Notes: generated by a model from the letters alone, not told the origin. Counted from the stretch's first letter, positions 20,410 through 31,149 are shown. The stretch is DNA of 50,000 bases from Apostichopus japonicus (GCF_037975245.1 NC_092561.1:7555001-7605000), one strand, 5' to 3'. Made by a program: numbers and translations.

Positions 20410-23400
20410 CTGATTGACAGTTATTCAAAGCCATTTTATACGCATTCACACACCAGTAGAATCACTGTGGTCGAGTGGTACGGACTGTGACACAATGGTT
20501 CGTGGTTCGATTCCTACCTTCGCCTGATGAGCCTCAAAGGATGAAAACGGTCGTGGAGTGGCATTTTTCTGATGTGTTGATCTCTGTCATACCACTTATG
20601 AACCGATTGCTTTTTACGATATTAACATTAATTAGGTGCGCCCTGACAATTTGTAACGTGACGGATCAGTGCTCTGCCTTAATTGGCTTTGGTTCAATCA
20701 GTCGGCCGAAGTAAGCAGCATTAGTGCATTAGTCCTATTTCACCTTTCAACTATGACAATCAACAATTGCTTAGACCTGTGTGGGTGACATATTTTGCCT
20801 TACTCAAGAGATCAACCAACTAAAGCTATATACATCTTTTTACTCTCTTTCTCGTTTCTTATGTTTATATTTCGCATTGATGAGGTTATGTTTTATTTTA
20901 AAGTGTTCAGTTGGAATATCTTCCTTTCTGTAGATAAGCTAGCATCGTGTGCCACGAGATGCGGTGCTCCGTACAATTCATCCGCTGACTGCCATTGTAA
21001 CAACCTCTGTGAAGAATTCCAGAACTGTTGCTCTGATTACGCTGAGCACTGCAGTAAGTCACTTTAAAAGGAGACACACACCCACTTTGTGCTTTTGTGG
21101 CAAAACAAATAAATAAATAAATAAAATAATCATCACCATTGGTCTATGTGATAGAGATGCCTATCATGAACCCCCCCCCCCTCCCCCTCCTCATCTCACC
21201 CTCCAGCCAGGAAACCCAAATATCATCATTGATCTATGTGATAAAGATGACTCTCATAAACACTTCCCACTCCCCCCTCCTCATCCCACCCTCCAGCCAG
21301 GAAACCAAAATATAATCATTAATCTACGTGATAGAGATGACTGTCATGAACAACCCCCTCCTCATCCCACCCTCCAGCCTGGAAACCCAAATATCATCAT
21401 TGATATATGACATAGAGATGACTGTCATGAGCAACTTATCCTAAAAACATCTAAGAAAAATATCTTTTTCCATTCCGGAGATATCACAAAATGTTTTAAT
21501 GTTTTAAAAACACACGCGAATAGAGTTCTGATCAGGTCTAAACAAGAAATCATCGATCCACATTTGTTTCAATGCGTTTTGGTTTTACTTTTTCATGTTT
21601 TTTATTTTGATAGAGATGGGTTTTACACATGCTGAATGTTCACTTATGAAGCTCTTAATATGACCTATATGTTGGCATTGATATCAATGTTAACACTGTT
21701 AACATTCTACCTTGAAAACAAGTAGAAAGTAAAATGTTTCGGATCCTACTGGCGTTATAAATCACAGATTTCTAAAATGACGGCTGCCAGACACGACTTT
21801 TAAACCAGGACATCTCCCAAACGGAACAAGTTTTTTTCGTAGCTGACGTAAGAGTGGGACGGGACAGGAGAGGGGGGGGGGCTTATTCTTCACAAAGACC
21901 ACTATCATAAAATTTTAAGTCAATGGTTTAAAGTTTAAAGTTGAAGGACTTGCAATATTTTGGGCCTAAAATAATCCATTCGAACACAATAATAAAATAT
22001 GACGTCATCCAACAGCACCCAAGTACATTTTCGGGGAAGAGCTGATTATTCACTTATATTGGATATAAACACCTTTGCTCGGTATCTATCGTTGATATAA
22101 GTGCTAATGAGTTGTGTAGCCAATCTTACATATTGTTGTTACATCGCACAGTTTACTAAGATTCATGACGGCTTAATTTGTTGGACGTTTTACATGTCTG
22201 CAGAAAGGGCTGGGATTATTTTGTCTTGAAAAATAGTGAGAGACTTTAATAGCTAAATCAAGTGTAAAGTCCAAGTTGTCAATTGCCATATTTCCTAGAA
22301 CCTTTTGTGTGTGTTTGCGTGCACGTGTGTGTGCGTGCGTGTATGTGTGCCTATAGAGGCCATTTTTCTTCTAAACCAGCCTCCTCCCCTCGTCGTTGTT
22401 ACTTCTATAGATCTATATAAAAATGCTTTTTACTTGAAATGATGGTAATACTTATTTATCACAATAAATATGTTTCATTTCATTGGCTGGTTCATGTAAG
22501 ATTTCGATCTCATTACAAAGTAGTGTACTGTATCCTTTGCTTGTCAGAACCTCCAACCAGTAGTACTGAAGTACCAACTTTGACCACTGAAGCGAATGGA
22601 GGTAAGTAGTTCTTGTGCTAGTTTGATAAAGGTGTTTGCTCTTTAAAGGTGTTTGCCTTTGCTTGTTAGAACCTCCAACCAGTAGTACTGAAGTACCAAC
22701 TTTGACCACTGAAGCGAATGAAGGTAAGTAGTTCTTGTGCTAGTTTGATAAAGGTGTTTGCTTAGTGAATGCCGCTGACATTACATAACCTGTCCCAGAG
22801 ACAATCCCTCCAGTCTGCTGCAGTTTTATACTTCGCCCAATTACAAGTTACCTCACAGGTAACTTGTTTAACCCCTGGATGGAGAGAGGCAATTGAGATA
22901 AAGCATCTTGCCCAAGGACTCAACGTAATGAACTTTGGCAGGAATCGAGCCAGCAATCATTGGATCACAAGTCCGACGCCTTAGCCAATTGGCCACCACG
23001 CTAGGTAAACGCAGGTGTATCTCATATCTTTATATACTATTGACCCAAGTGGAGATGAAGTGTTTCTATTAAAGATGAGAATAAAGTTCCATACGAATAG
23101 AGTTCTGATCAGGTCTAAACAAGAAATCATCGATCCACATTTGTTTCAATGCGTTTTGGTTTTACTTTTTCATGTTTTTTATTTTGATAGAGATGGGTTT
23201 TACACATGCTGAATGTTCACTTATGAAGCTCTTAATATGACCTATATGTTGGCATTGATATCAATGTTAACACTGTTAACATTCTACCTTGAAAACAAGT
23301 AGAAAGTAAAATGTTTCGGATCCTACTGGCGTTATAAATCACAGATTTCTAAAATGACGGCTGCCAGACACGACTTTTAAACCAGGACATCTCCCAAACG

Positions 23401-26083
23401 GAACAAGTTTTTTTCGTAGCTGACGTAAGAGTGGGACGGGACAGGAGAGGGGGGGGGGCTTATTCTTCACAAAGACCACTATCATAAAATTTTAAGTCAA
23501 TGGTTTAAAGTTTAAAGTTGAAGGACTTGCAATATTTTGGGCCTAAAATAATCCATTCGAACACAATAATAAAATATGACGTCATCCAACAGCACCCAAG
23601 TACATTTTCGGGGAAGAGCTGATTATTCACTTATATTGGATATAAACACCTTTGCTCGGTATCTATCGTTGATATAAGTGCTAATGAGTTGTGTAGCCAA
23701 TCTTACATATTGTTGTTACATCGCACAGTTTACTAAGATTCATGACGGCTTAATTTGTTGGACGTTTTACATGTCTGCAGAAAGGGCTGGGATTATTTTG
23801 TCTTGAAAAATAGTGAGAGACTTTAATAGCTAAATCAAGTGTAAAGTCCAAGTTGTCAATTGCCATATTTCCTAGAACCTTTTGTGTGTGTTTGCGTGCA
23901 CGTGTGTGTGCGTGCGTGTATGTGTGCCTATAGAGGCCATTTTTCTTCTAAACCAGCCTCCTCCCCTCGTCGTTGTTACTTCTATAGATCTATATAAAAA
24001 TGCTTTTTACTTGAAATGATGGTAATACTTATTTATCACAATAAATATGTTTCATTTCATTGGCTGGTTCATGTAAGATTTCGATCTCATTACAAACTAG
24101 TGTACTGTATCCTTTGCTTGTCAGAACCTCCAACCAGTAGTACTGAAGTACCAACTTTGACCACTGAAGCGAATGGAGGTAAGTAGTTCTTGTGCTAGTT
24201 TGATAAAGGTGTTTGCTCTTTAAAGGTGTTTGCCTTTGCTTGTTAGAACCTCCAACCAGTAGTACTGAAGTACCAACTTTGACTACTGAAGCGAATAGAG
24301 GTAATTAGTTCTTGTGCTAGTTTGATAAAAGTGTTTTCTTAGTGAATGCCGCTGACATTACATAACCTGTCCCAGAGACAATCCCTCCAGTCTGCTGCAG
24401 TTTTATACTGCTCCCAATTACAAGTTACCTCACAGGTAACATGTTTAACCCCTGGATGGAAAGAGGCAATTGAGATCAAGCATCTTGCCCAAGGACACAA
24501 TGTATTGAACTTAGGCAGGAATTGAACCAGCAATCCTTGGATCACAAGTCCGACGCCTTAGCCAATTGGCCACCACGCTAGGTAAACGCAGGTGTAATTC
24601 ATATCTCTATATTATATTGACCCAAGTGGAGATGTAGTCTTTCTATTAAAGATGACAATTAAGTTCCATACGATGCATCCACTTGACTAAAAGTGTCAAT
24701 CATTGAGTTAAGTATAACTCGTTCTTTACTTTCTACGGCTGATAAGGAAACCTTCAGAGAATATGTTTGAGTGTGGATGTGTATGTGTTCCTGAAGAGGA
24801 CATTTGCCTTCTATTTATCACAATAAAACAGTTTCATGTCATTGGCTGGTTTATGTAAGATTTCGATCTCATGAAAGCTTAGTGTACTGTTTACTTTGCT
24901 TGTCAGAATCTTCAACCAGTGCTACTGCAGTAACAACTTTGACCTCTAAATATGGAGGTAAGTATAGTTCTTGGGCTAGTCTGATAAATGTGTTTGCTTC
25001 TGGAGATGACATTTGACTTCTATTTATCACAATAAATATGTTTCATGTCATTGGCTGGTTCATGTAAGATTTCGATCTCATTACAAATTAGTGTAATGTT
25101 TACTTTGCTTGTCAGAATCTCCAACCAGTGCTACTGCAGTAACAACTTTGACCTCTAAACCGTATGGAGGTAAGTATAGTTCTTGGGCTAGTCTGATAAA
25201 CGTGTTTGCTTAATATATGCCGCTGATGTCTATGTTGGTACACAATATAGCATTTGCATCTCAAAATCACGTGACCTGAAGATTTCCTCAATTTTGCCTA
25301 GGCATTCGTTCCATCTTGATGTTTGCAGCTAAGGTCATTGTATCATTAACTCGACAACCACCAGAATGAGCTGCTCTATAGCAAAAAATGGCCAAGATTT
25401 TGAGTTAGAAATCAATAAGTTAACATATTATGAGAGTAAAGTCTTTAATTGTTTGGTGTAGGTTCTGGGATACATCAGTGGAGGAACCATCATGCTTTGA
25501 AGACCTCAAACAAGCGAACAATCTGATGGACTTGTCCTAGTTGAACGTCTGTGGACATGACTTAAGTTACATTGTATGAAAGATATTTGACATAATCTTT
25601 TGACTCTGAGGAGTAGAAAAGAGAAAGAAAAAGCCAGAGAGAGAGAGAGAGGTCACAGAATGAAGATTTAAGTGATCAAACCGAGATACCGTCTACTTTT
25701 TCGGCTCAATGGAATCTTAACTAGAAAGTAATTGATAACTGGATAAGAAATTTTGAACATTTTCACCGTCCAAACAACTGTTTTCTTCATACTTTGAAAC
25801 ACATTCAAAAAGTCATATTTGTTAGCAATTTCTTATAATTTGAAATGATCATGACCTTTGACCCCTACGGTTGCCTTATATTTTCAGATTCAGGACTTAT
25901 AGTCGTGGTCATCCTTGTAATATGTTTGGTAATCACATCAGCGATTGCGGCTGCAGTGTTCATCTTAGTAAGAAAGAGAAGGACGTAAGTATGACCAGTA
26001 GGTATATATATAGGTAGGTATATATATAGGTAGGTATATATATATAGGTAGGTATATATATAGGTAGGTATATATATATAGGT

Positions 26084-26123
<40 letters not shown>

Positions 26124-26713
26124 GTATATATATATAAGAAAAAGTCGCCCAGGATGGAACCTGGGTACGAAAACCAAACTACCGAACGACTGATCCGCTT
26201 CCAACCCCTGTCCCCTTGCATCGGGACTGTGACTGTGCGATTATCGTCGGGTGTGCATCACCATTCCCCTCGAAAGGGAACAGATACTACACACGATCTT
26301 AGCCAAGAAGCGATATATATATATGAGTTTATTGGGTTGCCGCATTCACCATAGCATATGCTTTTGAAAATAAGATGCAATGCTGAACACGTATCACGTC
26401 AATTTGGTACCGCGGTGGTTAAGAAATTGCTCGTCCATACATATAAGTATACTTTTGGTGTTCTATGTCACTTTGGTAACAAGATATCTATTTGTTTCTT
26501 GTTAGAAATCCAACGACGACTGAAAACGGAAGTAACGCACATGGTAGTGGCCCTACTAATGTCATATCCGGCAAGGGGCCGGAGGAACAGGGCAGTGTTT
26601 ACTACTCTTCAGTAAAAGAAAGTGAATATGCAAATCAAGAAGAAGGAGTTGATAGTACCATTGTATATCACATTTACGAAAAACAAATATTTCAAGATAT
26701 TGTCACGACATAA
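17305..26713 (+). CDS. Gene 2: paralogous SMB-domain type I membrane receptor with long stalk (12 coding exons, 334 aa)
   Basis: Coding exons: 17305-17398, 18232-18288, 19967-20074, 20934-21053, 22548-22601, 22670-22723, 24125-24178, 24247-24300, 24907-24957, 25116-25169, 25888-25984, 26506-26713. They sum to 1005 nt in one frame. The layout copies gene 1: signal peptide, linker, SMB1 (residues 51-86), SMB2 (87-126), stalk (127-233), transmembrane helix (about 238-261), tail (262-334). The stalk has six phase-1 exons of 51-54 nt instead of two, each encoding a variant of a [13 protein letters not shown]-type unit; four of them arose through a 1577-bp tandem duplication. The intron between the 22548 and 22670 exons is only 68 nt. 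The 24247 exon has a weak donor (GTAATT) and could be skipped without a frameshift. The NLT sequon of the gene 1 stalk is missing here. All SMB cysteines are kept while many residues between them differ from gene 1. No poly(A) signal is evident close to the stop. Confidence 0.82.
18405..18640. repeat. Intronic minisatellite after linker exon, unit 2
   Basis: Two to three units matching the gene 1 copy, with GATAGAGATCACTGTCATCA and a C-rich tract in each unit. It is shorter than the unit 1 array. Confidence 0.75.
19455..19521 (-). repeat. Dispersed TTAAAGGAGCA element, unit 2 copy
   Basis: Counterpart of the 3470-3536 element. The CRE-like palindrome has decayed here (GATGACGAAGG on the plus strand), while the GCTCCTTTAAGGC part is kept. 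Confidence 0.5.
20360..20406. repeat. TA microsatellite in gene 2 intron 3
   Basis: About 23 TA units; it corresponds to the SINE-split TA tract of unit 1. Confidence 0.95.
20461..20714 (+). mobile_element. tRNA-derived SINE shared by both units (unit 2 copy)
   Basis: Nearly identical to 4728-4980, with A- and B-box motifs at 20465-20515. It lies in the intron between the two SMB exons of gene 2. Confidence 0.6.
21066..21440. repeat. Intronic minisatellite after SMB2 exon, unit 2
   Basis: About four to five units of roughly 70-75 bp, each with ATCATTGATCTATGTGATAG and CACCCTCCAGCCAGGAAACC boxes. It has expanded relative to the two units in gene 1. Confidence 0.8.
21517..23093 (+). repeat. 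1577-bp tandem duplication in gene 2, first copy
   Basis: The segment starts at CGAATAGAGTTCTGATCAGG and contains intron sequence, two stalk exons (22548-22601, 22670-22723) and a minus-strand SINE. Its repeat begins at 23094, directly after CTAAAGATGAGAATAAAG-type sequence ending TTCCATA. The first ~1.2 kb is almost identical in the two copies. Confidence 0.9.
22768..23006 (-). mobile_element. Minus-strand tRNA-derived SINE, gene 2 copy A
   Basis: Same SINE as at 6690-6930. The minus-strand B-box is slightly altered (GGCTCGATTCCTGCC). It lies inside the first copy of the 1577-bp duplication. Confidence 0.65.
23094..24670 (+). repeat. 1577-bp tandem duplication in gene 2, second copy
   Basis: Contains stalk exons 24125-24178 and 24247-24300 and the second SINE copy. 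After about 24290 it diverges from the first copy more than it does before that point. It ends at TTCCATACGATGC, the normal downstream sequence also seen in gene 1 (7012-7022). Confidence 0.9.
24345..24583 (-). mobile_element. Minus-strand tRNA-derived SINE, gene 2 copy B
   Basis: Same SINE, exactly 1577 bp from copy A, with the B-box GGTTCAATTCCTGCC. It differs from copy A at about ten positions, although sequence upstream in the duplicated segment is almost identical. Confidence 0.65.
25241..25576. other. Unit 2-specific insertion in stalk-TM intron
   Basis: Gene 1 reads TCTATGTTGGAAGACATTTGAC; gene 2 has about 335 extra bases between TCTATGTTGG and ATATTTGACATAATC. No inverted repeats, tRNA boxes or ORF were recognised. 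It contains GGAGGAACCATCATGC. Origin unknown. Confidence 0.5.
26000..26136. repeat. GTATATATAGGTAG / TA microsatellite
   Basis: Six or more repeats of a GTAGGTATATATATAG unit, then pure TA. It is adjacent to the U2-like sequence, just after the donor of the gene 2 transmembrane exon. Confidence 0.95.
26140..26314 (-). ncRNA. U2 snRNA-like sequence (retropseudogene or snRNA-derived SINE)
   Basis: Read on the minus strand from 26314 it starts ATCGCTTCTTGGCTAAGATC, matching the U2 5' end with a deletion of about 8 nt (loss of CCTTTTGG). It continues GTGTGTAGTATCTGTTC, which includes the branch-site-recognition GTAGTA. Further on GACAGGGGTTGGAAGCGGA resembles the U2 GGAACAGGG-TTGGAA region, and CCCAGGTTCCATCCTGGG could form a 3' stem-loop. 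The middle does not match canonical U2 and no Sm site is obvious. It is absent from gene 1 and sits inside a TA tract. It is most likely a pseudogene or SINE head, not a working U2 gene. Confidence 0.55.
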
Positions 26714-26773
26714 AATCATGAAATAATTTCTAGCTTGTGCCAAGGATTTGAAAATTAAGAATACGTATAATAA

Positions 26774-26775
<2 letters not shown>

Positions 26776-26818
<43 letters not shown>
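26776..26818. repeat. TA microsatellite after gene 2
   Basis: About 21 TA units about 60 bp downstream of the gene 2 stop. Confidence 0.95.
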
Positions 26819-26821
<3 letters not shown>

Positions 26822-26985
26822 TCTAAAAACTGAAGTGCTAATTTAGTAGCTCCAACACGGTGCTAGTCATCAATTAGCACTTTAAGAGCTAGCATCTAAA
26901 CCTTCAAGTGTTAAATAACTTGCACCATACCAAAGTGCTATCGGTGTAAGTAATCCATCAATTATAGAAGTCCGTGACAATTAAT
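26819..26985. other. Unit 2-specific sequence downstream of gene 2
   Basis: Starts ACACTCTAAAAACTGAAGTG and contains several GTGCTA / TAGCAC pairs, so it may be a MITE remnant. It has no counterpart in unit 1. No target-site duplication was found. Confidence 0.35.
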
Positions 26986-27613
26986 CCCTCATTTGTTCCA
27001 TTAAGTAATTATTCAACTAATATGTAGTAATATGCACATTAACATCACGTGACTATACTCACCTGACTAATGTGAACTAACCGTACTATATTTATCGGTT
27101 AAATTGGAAACTCAGTCTTACTGACAAAGTTTTCACGTTTTTCGTTTCGACCTTATGGTTCTGAAATTGCTGCAGTGCATGGGAATTTATGAACATTTTT
27201 AATATAACAACAAAAGAATTCTTTTACCAGGATCCCATTTTGGTTTCGGAGCACCCTAATGGGTTGTTTGTCAAGTTTTATACGATGTTAGATTTGTTAT
27301 TTGATGTATATAAGGAAGTAAGGTACATTGAGTCAAATTTGCAGCGAATATTTCCATTTCATTACCTTTCTACTCACTTTACTTTCATAACGTTCAAACC
27401 ATGAAAATATACAAGTTCTTCGAAGTTTAAATTAAAGAATGCCTTCCGCGTTTATTTTTTCACTTTCAGTACTTTTCGAGTAAATCATTGAAATAATAGT
27501 CTGGAATATATCGAATCATTTTTTTGTGTGCTAGAAATTTAACGAAAGGAAGAACTGAGACAATTAGTATGGTAATTACCCCAATGACGTCATATTCGGC
27601 AGAGGACCGAAGC

Positions 27614-28011
27614 CAGTGGCGGAGCGTCCATACAGTCAGAGGGGCGGATGCCCCCCCCCCCCCATGACGGACTCAAATGGACTGCTGGCGCACTTTTCAG
27701 CTTTTTACCACTTTTTACTTATTCGCGATTATTGACTTTCTTATTGCGCTCTCAATACCTATTGACATTTGTCACAATTTGTTGGTGTAATTTTCTAACA
27801 AAATGGCGATGACACCTATTTATTCTTCGTTTATCTGCAAATTAGCAAGGCCCGGAAAGGGTCATTTCCGGCGATCTAGGATGTATCTTTACTCAAAACA
27901 TTTTCTGTACCCTCCGCGCCAACCTGTGGTGGCGCTCCGCTTAGATAGTGTCGCAAGCGCCCCTACCCACCATTCTCGCCCCCCTGACCAATACCCCTAG
28001 CTCCGCCACTG
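27614..28011. mobile_element. hAT MITE shared by both units (unit 2 copy)
   Basis: Same element and same site as 14614-15007, with a perfect ACCGAAGC duplication on both sides (27606-27613 and 28012-28019). It therefore inserted before the segmental duplication. Confidence 0.88.
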
Positions 28012-28164
28012 ACCGAAGCTGCATGATGTTATTCTCGTGTTGTAGAATACAAACGTTATGTTTTAGAGTTAAAGAAAAGAGGCATCAAATCGCATATGAG
28101 TAAAATGCTAATTTTAAAAATATTATATTTATGAAATACCTTTTCGCTAAAGAGGAACATATTA

Positions 28165-28668
28165 TGACATGACTTGACATCACGTTACATCTCATCATGT
28201 TATATCACATGATATCACGCCACATCACATCACATCACACAATGCCACACATTCATCACAAATTACATCACACCTAATACCACTGTCACATCTCATGATA
28301 TCACGCCACTTCACATCACATCACACAATGCCACATATTTCATCACAAATTACATCACACCTAATACCACAATCACATCTCATGATATCACGCCACTGCA
28401 CATCACATCACACAATGCCACACATTTCATCACAAATTACATCACACCTAATACCATACATACATCACATCCCATGATATCACGCAGCATCACATAACAC
28501 AACATCACATCACACAATATCACACATTACATCACAAATTACATCACACCAAATCCCATAAATCCCATGATATGTTATCACATTACACAACATTAAATCA
28601 CACATCACATCTTATTACATCATATATCACATCACGTTACATCACACGACACCACGCCCATCGTATCA
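28165..28668. repeat. CATCA/ATCAC satellite, unit 2
   Basis: Counterpart of 15158-15640, with a different higher-order arrangement: three copies of a roughly 92-bp block containing CACAATGCCACA and TCACACCTAATACCA. Confidence 0.9.
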
Positions 28669-28715
28669 TATCAAAGAAAACGACGTAAATATTTCCATCG
28701 ACGTAATACTGGTAT

Positions 28716-29893
28716 TTAGGAATAAAAAATGTTTTTGGTGACCAAAAAAAGTGCACCCAACGTGAGGGCAGAAGAAAAGTCAGTGAGCGAAACATCGAAT
28801 TTAATAATAAACAGTTTAACTATTTGTAACGAGGCTTAAAGAGGTTCGTTTCGAAATGTTACAGATATTTTGTGGAATTAGTGAATAATCTTATTAGATC
28901 GAAATACTTCTTTCATAATCATCAATATTCGTTTCTAAAGTGTTTCATTGCCATACAGCAAAATGTTTCGTTTGTTGCATAGCTATTTTGGATAAATTTC
29001 ATCTAAATTACCACGAATTGGTTAAAGATGTTGGTAAAGGCATGAATATATGATGTAAATCGACTTTTTCCGACGTTTTCCAGGTATCGCACCCGGGAAT
29101 CGCACCCGGTCATCAGCCTCTATATCAGGGTTGTCCAACCTTTTGCAGAGGAGGGCCACGTGGTATGATTATGATGAAGGAGGGGGCCGCATGAACCCTA
29201 CGCTCGATTTTTCGATTTTTTGCCCGAAGCCCAAAGGCAACAAAATGTGAGCACTGCGCGCGGAGCGCACTGATTTATTTCCCTTCCTGATAAATCAGAT
29301 GAATAAAGTTCAGCCCCCCCCCCCCCCTCCGCTAAGAGAGTGTCACACAAACTGACCTGTATGCAGTTTTTTGGACCCAGAAGGTTCGAATGATTGATTA
29401 TATAGCTTCAAATTGTTACCAATAAATCTGCTCACTAAAATGTCGCACTGTAGAGCATCTCTGGCGGGCCGGACGCAACCCTGCGGCGGGCCGGACTGTG
29501 GCCCGCGGGCCGTAGGTTGGACAACCCTGCTCGATATGTAGGGAGCAATGGACACTAATGTGATATCCGCCAGTTAAGGAAGAACGTGATTTCCCAACAG
29601 TCCACGGTCCTCTATATGACAACAATAGTTCAATTTGTGCCGTGTTTTGTTATGATATCGTGACCAATATACGATATGTACCAAACCCCGAAAGCATTTG
29701 TAGTTCTCTGTTCCGATCTAGAGATACATACATAAGAAATATCACAGAATCGAGAAAATTAAAACGATCGGTGAAAAAAATATGAATAACATGATTTTGA
29801 AAGATGAAAGAATTTGGAAATTTGCTAGAACTGCATTCAACTCCTTTAAGCTAGCTAACTTCAAAACAGGTTGCGCGAGACACGAGATTATAT
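28716..29893 (+). repeat. Segmental duplication unit 3, truncated upstream fragment
   Basis: This stretch matches the first ~710 bp of units 1 and 2, including the GGGCAGAAGAAAAGT block, the tRNA-like patch and the GAAAGATGAAAGAATTTGG stretch. Homology stops at GACACGAGATTATA (about 29893), exactly where the other units enter a TA microsatellite. No promoter or coding exon of a third receptor follows. A hAT element at 29126-29529 interrupts it. Confidence 0.85.
29126..29529. mobile_element. hAT MITE in unit 3
   Basis: A 404-bp insertion with 15-bp inverted ends CAGGGTTGTCCAACC and GGTTGGACAACCCTG. The 8-bp target duplication is CTCTATAT / CTCGATAT (29118-29125, 29530-29537). Units 1 and 2 have the uninterrupted site CCTCTATATGTAGGG. 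GGCCGGAC/GGGCCG-rich ends and a C-homopolymer interior; no intact ORF. Confidence 0.9.
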
Positions 29894-31149
29894 GACGCAA
29901 TATTTGCTCGAACGTGACTTACCGAGAAGTCAAATAATACGACGGAGTCATGAATATTCAACAGATACATCTCTTTTTATTTTGCTATATATAGTCATGC
30001 TTTAACACATCTCAGTTTGGTTTCTTCTTTTGATAATTTTTCATCATGGCGACAGATTTCTTTTGCTGGAGTCTCAGTAATCAACATCTGTATTTAAGAA
30101 AGTGATCGATTTAGAGCTACTAAGGTGTAATATAGTGAGTTTGATTCTTTTCTCTTCCTTTTTTTCCTTATTATTATTATCATTAAATGTCTTTCAAATC
30201 AAGACTCCTTTCTTTTTTTACGTCATCAACCATCCTCCCCTCAATTGACCACAGAGTTGTCATGTACAATATCTGACGTCACACCATATTTGACAAGCTT
30301 TTAGTAATAGTTAACCGACTCTATTAGCAAGTTAGAAGTTCTTTTTTTCTCTCAAACATTCATGATACGGACAATCAATTTCGTCGACGCCAGCTCGTAT
30401 ACAATGGAATTGTCACGGCACCCATTGTGTTTTTCTCCGTGTAGAAGTGAAAAGAAAACGGTTATAAAGTAATGAGGCAAGAAAAAAAAAGAGAAAATAA
30501 ATGAATATATGCAAAGCCAATCAAGAGACCATATGATGGAATAAAAATGCTAATTTTGTTTACACAAGTGTAAAAACAATAGCTACCAAGTTAATATTTA
30601 AAAGTGGTTGAAGATTCTCTCTCCAAACAATTACTATTTTGTTTTTATTGAGGATCCCTCATCGAATTTAGTTTCACTGCTTGGATATAAGGTAAGACCA
30701 TTTTTTATATAAATATATATTTTTTATTATTATTAGATTATCTTAGCATATTTAAATGTAAGTGAAACATTGTTACTAGAAAATGTTTCTAGAAATATTT
30801 CAAAACGGTCAGATCATTCGAAGAAAATTCTGCCCATTAACGTTTACTATTTTTTTATTTATTTTTTATTACAAAATAACGTCAATTAAAGTTTGGGGTG
30901 GGCGGGGGGGGGGTGCAGGCCACTGACTAGATGGGCCCTCTTCATAGGGTAGATTTACCTCTTGTGAATAGCACACGGACGTAATGTGTTTTGTTGCCCA
31001 TTTGAGAGGTTATCAGCAATTGTCTAATTATTCCATCCATTTACTGTCCCACGTGACCCTTGAATTGCGACTGGTGTAAATTTATGATTACCTTTCGAAA
31101 TGTATGGAGCATTACTGAACACATGGGTTGCGGAAGAGCTTTACGTCTC

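Larger units (their letters stand above)
16043..28715 (+). repeat. Segmental duplication unit 2
   Basis: This unit has the same order of landmarks as unit 1 and carries gene 2. It lacks the 2.95-kb hAT element, the Penelope-like element, the 4.5-kb SINE and the 13700 MITE. It has a 1577-bp internal duplication, an insertion of about 335 bp near 25241-25576 and a U2-like sequence at 26140-26314. Non-coding segments are often about 90-98% identical to unit 1 by eye, so the duplication is fairly recent. Confidence 0.9.
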
